Translations under genes and position numbers: made by a program
Shown: piece after piece, positions 1 through 7,991 of the stretch
Layout of the letters: each line of letters starts with the position of its first letter
How positions within the stretch are numbered: the stretch's first letter is position 1
Notes under the pieces: model-generated
What the model was told of the DNA's origin: nothing
Databases searched by the model: none
The model's input: the letters and a program-made list of their open reading frames with translations, nothing else
Source of the DNA: Mediterranea massiliensis
Lineage (GTDB): Bacteria; Bacteroidota; Bacteroidia; Bacteroidales; Bacteroidaceae
Length of the DNA stretch: 64,000 nucleotides
NCBI RefSeq assembly: GCF_900128475.1
Contig: NZ_LT635835.1
Coordinates: forward strand, 122,899 to 186,898
Direction of reading: 5' to 3'

Positions 1-1252
1 TGCGCGCGCTCTGGAGGCTGGTGGACAGACTCTGGCGCAGGCCGGCCAGCTCGGAGTCGAGGCGCCGGATGACGGGGTTGGACTCGGACGAGGTGCGCAG
101 CAGGCGCTGGCGCTCGATGAGCCGGTCGTTGTAGGCGGTGGCCAGGGTGGAGACGGACTCGTTGCTGATGCCAATGTTGACGGGCAGCACGGTGTGGGCA
201 TTCTCGGGACGGGACAGGTAGTCGATGAGGTAGTCCACGAGGTTGAGCTGGGTGCCGTTGGCCACCACCTGCTTCTCGTAATCGGACTTCTCGGCCACGG
301 CCATCTGGGCGTCGCTGCTGAGGTCGGTGAGGCCGGCACTGCGCTTGAACTCCTCGAGCTCGGCCTCGGTGGTGCCCAGCTCGGCGTTGATGATGGCGAT
401 ACGATCGTCGATGAAGCGGGCGGTGTTGCGGGCCACTTCGTTCTTGTCGTTGTTGGCATCGCGGTTGTAGTTCTCGATGAGCCGGTTGAGGAAGTCCTCG
501 CCCCGCTGGCGGCTGGTATTGGGGAGGGAGACGGTCACGACGGACGTGTTCTTGCCGGTGGGCTCGACGGTGAGACTGCCGGCATAGCCCCGGGCCACGG
601 CTGTGGGCGAGCTGACGGTGACATCGACCTCGGTCACTTCACGGGGGAAGGAGTTGCGCGCAACGGGCAGGAAGGTGAGGGCACCGGCCGACGTGGGCAG
701 CACAGCGGGCAGGCTGTCGAAGCGGGCGGAGCCGATCGTTGTTTCGTTCTGGGTAGCCGTGGCCTGGAAGGAACCGTTGGGGTGGAGGGTAACCCGAAGC
801 TGGATGGGGGCGGACAGGCTGTCGGCCACATCGGCGGGGTAGTCTACACGGAAGGGAGACTGGCCGTAGTAGTCGATGCGGCGGAATCCGTCGCGCCGGA
901 GGTAGCTGATGTGGAGGCCGAGGTCGCCCACCACCTTGCGGGCCAGGGACTTGCTGCGGAGGATCTCGATCTCGTTGTCCACGCTACCGGCGGAGTTGAG
1001 CATGCCCAGGTCCTGGAAGAGGGCGAGGTCGCCGCCGGCGTTGCCACCCTTCTTGTCGTCCTTGATGAGGACGGTGGTACTGATGTTGTAGACCGGCGTG
1101 GCAAAGTGGAGGTAGACCCACGCCAGGGCGAGGCACACCACCACGGCGGCTACAATCCAGGGCCAGCGGATGAGGTAGGGGAAGAGGAGGGCGCTGTAGT
1201 CGGTCTTCTCTTCTTTTTCTTCGAACAGGTCGTCGTAAAGTTCTTCTTTCAT
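1..1252 (-). CDS. Wzc/Wzz-like polysaccharide chain-length protein (partial)
   Basis: The frame is open from an ATG at 1252 and runs off the left edge, so the C-terminus is missing. The N-terminus is acidic and cytoplasmic (MKEELYDDLFEEKEEKTDYS), followed by a hydrophobic segment (about residues 30-55) and a periplasmic region starting TPVYNISTTVLIKDDKKGG. That is the usual start of Wzz-domain proteins and of bacterial tyrosine autokinases, which set the length of exported polysaccharides in the inner membrane. It follows the Wza-like and sugar-transferase genes on the same strand. The kinase domain, if present, lies outside the window, so Wzz-only and Wzc cannot be told apart. Confidence 0.8.
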   Translation of the reverse strand, partial: MKEELYDDLFEEKEEKTDYSALLFPYLIRWPWIVAAVVVCLALAWVYLHFATPVYNISTTVLIKDDKKGGNAGGDLALFQDLGMLNSAGSVDNEIEILRSKSLARKVVGDLGLHISYLRRDGFRRIDYYGQSPFRVDYPADVADSLSAPIQLRVTLHPNGSFQATATQNETTIGSARFDSLPAVLPTSAGALTFLPVARNSFPREVTEVDVTVSSPTAVARGYAGSLTVEPTGKNTSVVTVSLPNTSRQRGEDFLNRLIENYNRDANNDKNEVARNTARFIDDRIAIINAELGTTEAELEEFKRSAGLTDLSSDAQMAVAEKSDYEKQVVANGTQLNLVDYLIDYLSRPENAHTVLPVNIGISNESVSTLATAYNDRLIERQRLLRTSSESNPVIRRLDSELAGLRQSLSTSLQSAR

Positions 1253-1258
1253 GAAAAT

Positions 1259-1380
1259 AGTGGTTAGTGGTTAGGGGTTAGTGGTCAGCGGTTAGTGGTT
1301 AGTGGTTAGTGGTTAGCGGTTAGCGGTCAGTGGTCAGCGGTAAGCATACTAACCGCTAACCGTTAACCACTAACCGCTAA
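1259..1380. repeat. GGTTAG-type tandem and inverted intergenic repeat
   Basis: About eight tandem copies of variants of GGTTAGTGGTTAGCGG (1259-1344) are followed by their inverse, CTAACCGCTAACC-type units (1348-1380). The RNA or single strand would fold into a long hairpin. The block lies between two exopolysaccharide genes. A second block of the same family lies at 50862-50995. Confidence 0.8.
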
Positions 1381-1384
1381 TAAC

Positions 1385-2197
1385 TTATTTCGTAATCGCA
1401 ATAATCAGCGTGGCGAGCGAGACGATGGAACTGATCACGGAGAACCAGATGGTGGTGCTGGAACTGATGGACGAGGTGCGGGCCTTGGTCTCGTTGGGCG
1501 TGACGTAGAGGACATCGTTCTGCTGCAGGTAGTAGTAGGGCGAGTGGATGATGTTGCGGTCGTTGAGGTTGAGCTGGATGATGTGGCGATGACCGTTGCT
1601 GTCTTCGCGCACCAGCTGGACGTTGTCGCGGACGCCGTAGATGGTCATGTCGCCCGCCATGGCGAGGGCCTCGAAGAGGTTGACCTTCTCGTTGGAGACG
1701 GTGAAGGTGCCGGGATGGCTGACCTCGCCCAGGACGGCAATCTTGTAGTTGACCATGCGGACGGTGACGATGGGGAGCGTGGAGAACTGCGGACGGAGCC
1801 GCTCGCGGATGTACTGCTCGGCCTCGCCCTTGGTGAGCCCGCCGAGGCGGATGGTGCCCAGCACGGGGAAGTCTACGCAGCCGGCGTTGTCCACCAGGTA
1901 TTGCTGGAGGACGGGCTGGCTGGTAAGACTTTTGGAGTTCTGACTGACGACGGTAGCCACGGTGAGGTTAAAGGGTTCGGCCAGCTCGGGCGCTTCGGGG
2001 CAGCTCACCACGATGGTGAGCAGGTCCTTGGGCTGGATGCGGGCGTCGTAAAGACTGTCGGCCGTGGCCAGGACGGTTGTCCGGGCACCGAGGTCCTGCA
2101 GGTAGGGGACGTCCTTGTAGCTCCGGCAGGCGGCCAGAAGGAGGGTTGCGACAGCCAGCAATCCGAATGACTGGCAGAAACGGTTCAATCGGTCCAT
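1385..2197 (-). CDS. Wza-like polysaccharide export lipoprotein
   Basis: Outer-membrane polysaccharide export protein. The chosen start (MDRLNRFCQSFG) gives a lipoprotein signal ending in a lipobox (LLLAAC). An upstream in-frame ATG at 2257 would add 20 residues without a sensible signal. Poly_export-type sequence follows (YDARIQPKDLLTIVVS), then SLBB-like sequence (VAVLGEVSHPGTFTVSNEKVNLFEALAMAG). The protein ends in a hydrophobic helix (about the last 22 residues), usual for Bacteroidetes Wza homologues. It sits between the sugar transferase and the chain-length gene, so it should form the outer-membrane exit of the same export machine. Confidence 0.9.
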   Translation of the reverse strand: MDRLNRFCQSFGLLAVATLLLAACRSYKDVPYLQDLGARTTVLATADSLYDARIQPKDLLTIVVSCPEAPELAEPFNLTVATVVSQNSKSLTSQPVLQQYLVDNAGCVDFPVLGTIRLGGLTKGEAEQYIRERLRPQFSTLPIVTVRMVNYKIAVLGEVSHPGTFTVSNEKVNLFEALAMAGDMTIYGVRDNVQLVREDSNGHRHIIQLNLNDRNIIHSPYYYLQQNDVLYVTPNETKARTSSISSSTTIWFSVISSIVSLATLIIAITK

Positions 2198-2286
2198 GGA
2201 AAATTGAGCATTGAAAATTGAAAATTTATCTTTCATATTTGACATTTTATCTTTCATATTTGATATTTAATATTTTATATTTGATT
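2198..2286. repeat. AT-rich TCATATTTGA-type repeat
   Basis: Short AT-rich units related to ATCTTTCATATTTGACATTT and ATATTTAATATTTTATATTT fill the gap between two exopolysaccharide genes. Units of the same family lie at 50022-50110 and 50342-50425, so this is a dispersed intergenic repeat of this genome. Confidence 0.6.
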
Positions 2287-3690
2287 TCAATACGCCTCCT
2301 CATCCCCCTGAATGGCATTCTTGAGGGTCTTGTAGATGATGAAGAGGTCGAGCGCGGGAGTCCAGTGCTCGATGTACCAGATGTCGAGCTTGACGCGGCC
2401 TTCCATCTGCCAGAGCTCGCTGGTCTCGCCCCGGAAGCCGTTGACCTGGGCCCAGCCGGTGATGCCGGGCTTGACGAGGTGGCGCACCATATACTTCTCG
2501 ATGATGCGGGAGTATTGCTCGGTGTGCTTCAGCATGTGGGGGCGCGGACCAACGATGGACATGTTGCCGAGGAAGACGTTGATGAACTGGGGCAGCTCGT
2601 CGATGCTGGTCTTGCGGATGAACTCGCCCACCCGCGTCTTGCGGGGGTCGTGGAGCGTGGCCTGCAGGCGGTCGGCATCGGCATTGACCCGCATGGAGCG
2701 GAACTTGTAGCACCAGAACTCGCGGCCGTTGAGCCCCGTACGCTTCTGCCGGAAAAAGACCGGACCGGGCGACGAGAGCTTGATGGCGGTGCCTACAATG
2801 AGGAAGACAAACGGGAAGACGGTACACAGGAACAGCCCCGAGAACAGGAGGTCGAAGCAACGCTTGTAGATGCGGTTCTGGATGTCGGCCAGAGGTTCGG
2901 GGCGGATGGTGAGCACCGGGGTGTTGCCGATGAGCATCATGTGCATGCGGCGCTTGAGGTAGTTGCGGATGCTGGGAACGCTGTAGAAATGGATGAAGTG
3001 GTTCTCGCAATAGTTGATGACGGGCAGAATCTGCTTCCCGTAGGAGGACGAGAGGCCGCAGAACACGGTTTCGACCCCGTTCTGACGAATCCAGGGAAGG
3101 GCGTCGCCGACATTGCCCAGGTAGGGGACGGTGTCGGGGTAGATGGAGGAAACGGCCGGGGCGAAGTAGCCCTTGATGCGCAAACCGTAGGCCGGGTCGG
3201 TGGAAATGTCGTCGTAGAGGTCGTGCATGTTGTCGTCGGCACCGATGAGGACGACGGTGCGGGAGTTGCCGCCCCGGCGACGGTAGCGCTTGATGACCTC
3301 GCGGAACAGCAGGCGGTAGGCCGCCAGCAGGACGAAGAACAACAGGTAGAACGTCAGGAAGAAACGGAGCGACAGGGTACCGAAATCGGCCAGGCTGAAG
3401 AGGGTGCAGAACACCAGGGCATGGAGCAGCACGTTGCGGGCCGCCCGACGCACGATGTGGTCGGGGCGCACGATGCGGTGGTAGAGGATGACGCCGTGGT
3501 TGTAGTTGCAGAGGAGGTAGACCAGATTGAGCAGCACCAGAATCTGGGGAAGGGAGTGGACAAACAAGGCACCCAGCGTCCCCTCGTCGAAAATCCAGTA
3601 GAGGGCGACAAAAAGAAGATTCATCAGGCAAAGATCGCCCAGGATGATGACTCCTTTCAGCAGCTTGTTGAATTGCAGACCTTGTTTCAT
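2287..3690 (-). CDS. Undecaprenyl-phosphate sugar phosphotransferase (WcaJ-like)
   Basis: Predicted initiating enzyme of exopolysaccharide synthesis: it moves a sugar-1-phosphate onto undecaprenyl phosphate at the inner membrane. About four N-terminal membrane helices (residues 10-120) precede a Rossmann-like region and a fifth hydrophobic segment (about 280-300). The C-terminal bacterial sugar transferase domain shows KFRSM, DELPQ, GPRPH and KPGITGWAQV. The length of 467 residues fits the family. It is first in the operon and lies next to the prophage left end, so its promoter is probably displaced by the insertion. Confidence 0.93.
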   Translation of the reverse strand: MKQGLQFNKLLKGVIILGDLCLMNLLFVALYWIFDEGTLGALFVHSLPQILVLLNLVYLLCNYNHGVILYHRIVRPDHIVRRAARNVLLHALVFCTLFSLADFGTLSLRFFLTFYLLFFVLLAAYRLLFREVIKRYRRRGGNSRTVVLIGADDNMHDLYDDISTDPAYGLRIKGYFAPAVSSIYPDTVPYLGNVGDALPWIRQNGVETVFCGLSSSYGKQILPVINYCENHFIHFYSVPSIRNYLKRRMHMMLIGNTPVLTIRPEPLADIQNRIYKRCFDLLFSGLFLCTVFPFVFLIVGTAIKLSSPGPVFFRQKRTGLNGREFWCYKFRSMRVNADADRLQATLHDPRKTRVGEFIRKTSIDELPQFINVFLGNMSIVGPRPHMLKHTEQYSRIIEKYMVRHLVKPGITGWAQVNGFRGETSELWQMEGRVKLDIWYIEHWTPALDLFIIYKTLKNAIQGDEEAY

Positions 3691-3810
3691 AAATTTGTGA
3701 CTACTTTGCTTAGTTTGTTATTGTTTGTGTGGGGCGTATGGTACTATTTCTGTACAATGCATCTCTTTATTCTCCTATAATCCGCAAATCCAAATTTCCG
3801 CAGAATCCGA

Positions 3811-3856
3811 AACGAAGCGTTCGATTTTCAGGGAAAAGGACAAAACGAAGCGTTCA
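3811..3856 (+). repeat. Left-end transposase-binding motifs
   Basis: Two direct copies of ACGAAGCGTTC lie about 35 bp apart, the first followed by TTTTCAGGGAAAAGG. The right end carries, in inverted orientation, ACGAAGCGG-TTTTTTCA followed by GGGGAAAATGG, and a second CGAAGCGGTTTTTC copy. Matching paired motifs at both termini are what MuA-type transposases bind. The binding itself is inference. Confidence 0.6.
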
Positions 3857-3881
3857 AAAAAGGAAAGCGCGCAACACTCAA

Positions 3882-3924
3882 AAAGCCGAAACAAAAGTTT
3901 TGTAATGACCTCTGTTTCGGCTTT
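3882..3924 (-). terminator. Terminator hairpin after the methyltransferase operon
   Basis: Perfect 12-bp arms AAAGCCGAAACA (3882-3893) and TGTTTCGGCTTT (3913-3924). On the minus strand the hairpin ends in a TTTTT run. It lies 90 bp past the stop of the leftward methyltransferase gene and would stop transcription leaving the prophage toward the exopolysaccharide operon. Confidence 0.65.
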
Positions 3925-3975
3925 ATAATTTCATAAAAAATGGCTTTATAACGGCATTAAAATAAGGCTCAAAAG

Positions 3976-4007
3976 TTTGGCCTTCTACTTGAAAAATTGT
4001 ATCTTTG
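3976..4007 (+). promoter_or_regulatory. Consensus rightward promoter, antisense to the methyltransferase
   Basis: TTTG (3976-3979), a 20-bp spacer, then TATCTTTG (4000-4007) match the Bacteroides promoter consensus exactly. Transcription would start near 4014 and run rightward, but no plus-strand gene follows. It is therefore antisense to the leftward methyltransferase gene. Confidence 0.6.
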
Positions 4008-4014
4008 TTCAGTG

Positions 4015-4875
4015 CTAAGCAGCTGTTTTATGAACTAATTTTTCCTGTTTCTTATACAGCATCATGTCTGTATATTCGGCAGAATAATTCATGTGGGCAT
4101 TGAATTCCTTTTTTGTACAACCCTCAAAAGGATTGCCAATGGTTTTGTTTGCTCCAATCCATTCACACAGTTCAAGTATGGAGGATTTATTGGATGTGAA
4201 ATAAACGAAGGAATGCTTTTCGAGTATCTTTAAAACATCCAAATAATCAGACAAGCGCCAATACATATTGTACGTACCAACATCAGTGGAAAGATAAGGC
4301 GGATCAATTAAAAAGACGACTCCGGGAACATCCTTATATTGGTTGAATACTGCTTTGTAGTCGCATGATACAATTTCAAGCCCTTTTAAGTAGTCAGAAG
4401 ACTCCGGATAACCGGTCTTGCGAATGTTGTTATAAAGGACTTCCTTGCGCATTTCGGCTACAGACAATTTATACTTCATGGAGAACATAAGTGAGGATGA
4501 TAAGGTTATAAAATCCACGTACCCAACATTTAGTTCTTCTTCCTCGATACGTTTAAAAATGCGTTCTCTAAGTTCCCCTTTAATTGGTTTATGTTTGGGT
4601 ATCGAATTACCCACCAGCTCCCTAATATCGGCAAGCAGTTTATTTGTCTGTGGGATATTTTTCAGTCTGAACCGGTAGTTGTCGAAGTCATTGTAGACAA
4701 CAGTAGCATCGGGCTTGCTTCTTTTGGCTATATGCGAAAGAAGTCCGGAACCGCCAAACAAGTCCACAAACACGGTATCTTCAGGGAACTGTTCCAAAAC
4801 TTTAATAAACTCTTTAGCAAACATTCTTTTTTGGCCTACAAATGGCAGTGGTGCAGATAAATTCATATTCTTCAT
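4015..4875 (-). CDS. D12-class adenine-N6 DNA methyltransferase
   Basis: Predicted to methylate adenine in DNA using S-adenosylmethionine. An early PLPFVGQKRMFAKEFIK resembles the Dam-type PFxxxGxK motif. It is followed by the cofactor-binding motif VFVDLFGGSGLLS (about residues 35-47) and the catalytic motif IDPPYLS (about 190-196). At 286 residues it is of usual Dam length. It overlaps the upstream thymidylate-synthase-like gene by 4 bp, so the two are co-translated. No restriction endonuclease is nearby, so it is probably a solitary phage methylase that protects or marks phage DNA. Its target sequence cannot be read from the protein. Confidence 0.85.
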   Translation of the reverse strand: MKNMNLSAPLPFVGQKRMFAKEFIKVLEQFPEDTVFVDLFGGSGLLSHIAKRSKPDATVVYNDFDNYRFRLKNIPQTNKLLADIRELVGNSIPKHKPIKGELRERIFKRIEEEELNVGYVDFITLSSSLMFSMKYKLSVAEMRKEVLYNNIRKTGYPESSDYLKGLEIVSCDYKAVFNQYKDVPGVVFLIDPPYLSTDVGTYNMYWRLSDYLDVLKILEKHSFVYFTSNKSSILELCEWIGANKTIGNPFEGCTKKEFNAHMNYSAEYTDMMLYKKQEKLVHKTAA

Positions 4876-5510
4876 ACGTTCAAGTCAAATTTAATGTTTT
4901 CAACTCCGGATAACAGTTCCAGAGTCCGGTCAATGTTATTTTCATATATATGCACATTTCCAAGGTCAAGGGTTATGGACTTCAGGGGAAGCTCCACCTG
5001 CCTTGCCATCAGATAAAGATGATAAATATCAGCCGGAAGCCCAAGGTTCGCATCAGAACTACGCTGATATGCAGATAGCACCAATTCTCCCTCATCAATT
5101 TGGAACTGCACAAGACTCAGGCAGGGTGCCTGGTTGCTTTCCACCCCGGTTTCTCCAAGAAACAGGACATAATTCTTGCTGTTGCGCTTTTCCCGGTTAA
5201 TCCTGGTTATGAGGGGTGGAAGCTTTTCAAAGTAAGTTGGATAGCTGTTTACAAGGGTATGGCCGCAATAATCCCACCAGGTAATCCCTGCCTCTTTGTA
5301 TTTTTCCACATCCCGGACTCCTTGCATAAACAGTTTCAATTCCTCTTTCAGCTTTTTCCTGGCTATCCCGTGGCTTTCAAATATGTCAAGTAAATCAGCG
5401 GGGGTTAGCATGAGCCTTTCGTTTAATAGATACTTGATACGCCCTTTCCTATTGGTCTGGATTTTGCCCGTTTGGAGTATCTTGTCTAATGTCTGGTAAT
5501 ACTTATTCAT
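4872..5510 (-). CDS. Thymidylate-synthase-family enzyme, likely dCMP (hydroxy)methylase
   Basis: Pyrimidine-nucleotide C5 methylation family. The catalytic cysteine lies in APCLSLVQF. The phosphate-binding motif is QRSSDANLGLP, and the nucleotide-binding HIY lies in GNVHIYENN. The upstream KEELKLFMQG and GITWWDYCG resemble the EL..F..G and iWd motifs. In thymidylate synthase LGLPFNI carries the asparagine that selects dUMP. Here it reads LGLPADI, and aspartate at this place is known from phage T4 dCMP hydroxymethylase, so the substrate is probably dCMP. The histidine after the catalytic cysteine is leucine. The start MNKYYQTLDK was preferred over an ATG at 5576, which would add 22 poorly fitting residues. 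It overlaps the adenine methyltransferase gene. Confidence 0.75.
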   Translation of the reverse strand: MNKYYQTLDKILQTGKIQTNRKGRIKYLLNERLMLTPADLLDIFESHGIARKKLKEELKLFMQGVRDVEKYKEAGITWWDYCGHTLVNSYPTYFEKLPPLITRINREKRNSKNYVLFLGETGVESNQAPCLSLVQFQIDEGELVLSAYQRSSDANLGLPADIYHLYLMARQVELPLKSITLDLGNVHIYENNIDRTLELLSGVENIKFDLNV

Positions 5511-5576
5511 GAGCTTTATTTTTGGTTGTACAAAGGTAGCTCTACCGGACAACACAAGGCATCCCCGGCACATCAA

Positions 5577-5825
5577 TCACACTGCACCGAGCGTGCAGTG
5601 CTTTCCAAACCGTTTGATAACATCATACACCTTACGTTCGCTTACCGAATATTTATTTGCCAAAAACGCCACTGCATAAGTGGTCTTTTCACCTTGTTTT
5701 TTCATGACCTCATACTCCGTATATAAGTCTATGAATCGAAGGTCATCCTGCTTGCCGCCCAAACTTATAAGCATTTCAAGCGGTTCTCTGTTAAATTTAA
5801 GTGCTTCAAACAATGTCATATCCAA
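5577..5825 (-). CDS. Small helix-turn-helix protein, possible phage regulator
   Basis: An 82-residue protein whose C-terminal half (VAFLANKYSVSERKVYDVIK) reads as a helix-turn-helix, similar in layout to the end of Mor/C-type activators of Mu-like phages. It is the first gene of the modification module and ends 66 bp before the thymidylate-synthase-like start. The structured element at 5847-5972 lies just upstream. Control of the module is inference; no family was identified with certainty. Confidence 0.6.
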   Translation of the reverse strand: MDMTLFEALKFNREPLEMLISLGGKQDDLRFIDLYTEYEVMKKQGEKTTYAVAFLANKYSVSERKVYDVIKRFGKHCTLGAV

Positions 5826-5834
5826 TCATTTTTG

Positions 5835-5979
5835 TACTTTTGCAATGCCAATCATTTATTTAATGCGTAAAAACGCCACGAGAGTGCGGCAGAGGGCATT
5901 GCCCCCGGTCGCGCACTCTCGTGGCGTTTTGTGTTAATAAATGATTGGCGTCTATATTAACAGGCCGGGGGCTTTTTTT
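5835..5979 (+). ncRNA. Candidate structured RNA with long hairpin and possible pseudoknot
   Basis: A -7 element TACTTTTG (5835-5842) would start RNA near 5849, at the foot of a long hairpin. The outer arms are GCCAATCATTTATT (5847-5860) and its exact complement (5936-5949). The inner arms are AAAACGCCACGAGAGTGCG (5870-5888) and its exact complement (5912-5930). The apical loop contains GCCCCCGG (5901-5908), which is complementary to CCGGGGGC (5965-5972), and that is followed by seven Ts. The result is a compact RNA of about 130 nt with its own terminator. No -33 TTTG was found. It could instead be a bidirectional terminator between two leftward genes. Confidence 0.5.
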
Positions 5980-6004
5980 ATCCCTCCCCCGAAGGGATTG
6001 TCAA

Positions 6005-6490
6005 TCACTCAATCCGATATAATTCCAAATTGAACTTGTCCTTTTTTTCCCAGCCTTCAGCCAGAACTGTCTGAATGAATCCTACTGCTTTTGTATAGAA
6101 ATCTTTCAGTTCTTCTAACTGAGTAAAAGTATGGTATTCCGGTTGTTCATCCGAACCAAACTTAAACGTCACTGGCAGGGTTTCTCCGCCCGTCTGAACG
6201 GCCAAATCGTATGCTGCCTTATAGTTGTACTGGTTCTCCACAGAAAGCCATACATGGGCACCATTATAGGCGAATCCGGATAGGATAGCCGCATCAGTCT
6301 GGCTGTTATACCAGGACATAACCAATGTGTGGATTTCCTCATCAGTAGGCTTATGCCCGAACTCCTCTTCCATGTAGGAGGCAGAGCCGTTCTCTTTTTC
6401 CTGCACATCCCATCGGATGCGCCATTTGTCTTTAACCGGGTTCGTGCATTCCATCAGCGAAACCCCGGAACTTCCTTCAACTCTTCTCAT
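6005..6490 (-). CDS. DUF4376-like phage protein downstream of the reverse transcriptase
   Basis: A 161-residue protein whose C-terminal half (about residues 85-150: AAYDLAVQTGGETLPVTFKF, then a helical TQLEELKDFYTKAVGFIQTVL segment) resembles DUF4376 proteins found with phage tail genes. Its start overlaps the end of the reverse transcriptase by 4 bp, so they are translationally coupled. It does not look like the basic helical Avd accessory protein of classical DGRs. Its role is unknown; tail-fibre assembly or DGR assistance are both possible. Confidence 0.65.
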   Translation of the reverse strand: MRRVEGSSGVSLMECTNPVKDKWRIRWDVQEKENGSASYMEEEFGHKPTDEEIHTLVMSWYNSQTDAAILSGFAYNGAHVWLSVENQYNYKAAYDLAVQTGGETLPVTFKFGSDEQPEYHTFTQLEELKDFYTKAVGFIQTVLAEGWEKKDKFNLELYRIE

Positions 6491-7788
6491 GTAAACACGT
6501 ATTTGGTTCTACCTTTGCCGAATGTCTCTGTCTTGATGGTCGTTTCAAACGGGAAACCATCCGGCATTTCCTTTACTTGTGCGAGAATATTCTTCATTTC
6601 CTCGCTGTTGGTGAAGAACTTCTTTGCCTCGCCGTTCACTTCGATGGCCACAATACAGCGGTCTTCTCCCTGCTCGGTTTTGATACCGGTCTCAAAGTCC
6701 TTCACTACAATGGGTAAGTTTACCAGTTCCCGGATGCTTACCACCACTCCGGGGAATCGCTTTTTACCGTCTTCCGGCTTGTAAGCGACATTCAAGTCTT
6801 TAAAACTTCTCATTTCTTTGCCTGTTAATTTTTTAAACAACTTATTACAGTCGGCGTGCTTCGTCATGCCGTAGAAACTGGCAATCAGTTCCCGCCGTCT
6901 TTTTCTCGATTTTACCTCGTGCATTTTCCGGGCAAACTTCTGTTTGATGCGTTTCCGCAATCTTACATAGTCGGGACGGATAACATAGCCAAGGAAATCA
7001 ATGCCTTCTTCCACAGGGAACACCCGTTCATTCGGCTTTATTTCCAAGTCTATTTTTCCCATTTGCCCGTGAACAGCATCACGAATCTTCCACAATTCCG
7101 CTTTCGTTTTACCGAGTACCAGTCCGTCATCGCAATAGCGATAGTAATAACGAACCCCGTACTTATCCTTCAGATAGTGGTCTAAAAATACAGACAGAAG
7201 CAGATTTCCTGCCCCTTGTGAACTGCGCAGTCCGAAACTGATACCTTCCGGCAGCAGCTTAACAAACCGCTCCAACAAGACCAACAGCCTTTTGTCCTTG
7301 AACACCCTCCGGAAGCACCACATAACAAAGTCCTGCCGCGCATTGTCATAAAACCTCCGGATGTCAAATTTGTATGCGTAAAGCGTGCCTTCCGGATTTT
7401 TTTGCAAATCGGTACGTATGCAGTTCATCAGGTCATGAGTACCGCGCCTTTTGATGCTTGCACCAGTTGTCCGGATATAACGTTTTTGCAGGTGGCGGTC
7501 CACCACATTCATGATGGCAAACACAGCGATGCGGTCTTTCATGGACAGGATCTGCAAAATACGTTTTTTACCGTATTCTTCAATTTCCCTCTCATGGTAG
7601 CCGCCCAGCCGGAATGAGCCGTCCGCAATGGAAGCCGTCAGTTCGGTGATAATCTTCTCCCTATGGGCAAGCAGGAATCGTCCCTGCCTTGACCTCTTAC
7701 GATCGGTTCCGCGAAGTACCGAATCGAATGCCTCCGACATATTGGAGTATTCGATGATTTCCTCGATAATATATCCTTCCCTGCGCAT
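6487..7788 (-). CDS. DGR reverse transcriptase
   Basis: RNA-directed DNA polymerase that copies the template-repeat RNA with errors at adenines and supplies cDNA for the fibre's variable repeat. Visible motifs are FDIRRFYDNA (first catalytic Asp), GLRSSQGAGN (residues 186-195, the DGR-type SQ motif), LDHYLK, and the polymerase box YCDD at residues 218-221. The C-terminal thumb region contains FLGYVI. At 433 residues it is somewhat longer than many DGR RTs. There is no group II intron maturase domain. It is followed by the DUF4376-like gene, and its template repeat lies just upstream at 7992-8104, the usual DGR order. Confidence 0.93.
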   Translation of the reverse strand: MRREGYIIEEIIEYSNMSEAFDSVLRGTDRKRSRQGRFLLAHREKIITELTASIADGSFRLGGYHEREIEEYGKKRILQILSMKDRIAVFAIMNVVDRHLQKRYIRTTGASIKRRGTHDLMNCIRTDLQKNPEGTLYAYKFDIRRFYDNARQDFVMWCFRRVFKDKRLLVLLERFVKLLPEGISFGLRSSQGAGNLLLSVFLDHYLKDKYGVRYYYRYCDDGLVLGKTKAELWKIRDAVHGQMGKIDLEIKPNERVFPVEEGIDFLGYVIRPDYVRLRKRIKQKFARKMHEVKSRKRRRELIASFYGMTKHADCNKLFKKLTGKEMRSFKDLNVAYKPEDGKKRFPGVVVSIRELVNLPIVVKDFETGIKTEQGEDRCIVAIEVNGEAKKFFTNSEEMKNILAQVKEMPDGFPFETTIKTETFGKGRTKYVFT

Positions 7789-7991
7789 AAGCTATTGGTT
7801 AATAAACATGGAAGATGAGGGCCTTCCTTTCCCCGGGTCTGACTTCTTCGAACTGATAACAGCCTACCAAACTCCACCCGACGCGTGATTTTTCAGCTTT
7901 CCACCTTTTCTGGTGCTGTTGCTGTGGCTTGCTCCCCTCGGCACCGCTTCGGGGACACGTCCCCGCTGCTGTACGCCGATTTGTTAGATTT

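Larger units (their letters stand above)
3691..4014. other. Host/prophage left junction and left-end region
   Basis: No gene is seen. The first 100 or so bases are the probable leader of the exopolysaccharide operon. From about 3811 there are two inward-facing copies of a motif (ACGAAGCGTTC at 3812-3822 and near 3845) that also occurs, inverted, at the right end of the prophage. Then come a minus-strand terminator hairpin (3882-3924) and a rightward promoter (3976-4007). The exact host/phage boundary and target-site duplication could not be fixed. Confidence 0.6.

Noticed and set aside
3725..3740. Exact phage terminus at TGGGGC (3730)
   Set aside because: It resembles the right end, but the flanking 5-mers (TTGTG and TACTC) do not match, so no target-site duplication supports it.
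2218..3780. A 520-residue plus-strand frame over the WcaJ-like gene
   Set aside because: The minus strand has clear sugar-transferase motifs; the plus frame is low-complexity Val/Glu/Asp-rich.
4015..4875. A restriction-modification system at the methyltransferase
   Set aside because: No endonuclease gene is nearby. The partner in the operon is a nucleotide-modifying enzyme.
6005..6490. An Avd accessory protein for the DGR
   Set aside because: The gene beside the RT is acidic and DUF4376-like, not the small basic helical Avd. No other candidate was found nearby.
7809..7889. Plus-strand 26-codon peptide MEDEGLPFPGSDFFELI... between RT and TR
   Set aside because: Its residues look protein-like, but it is on the opposite strand to all neighbours, has no promoter seen, and could be chance.
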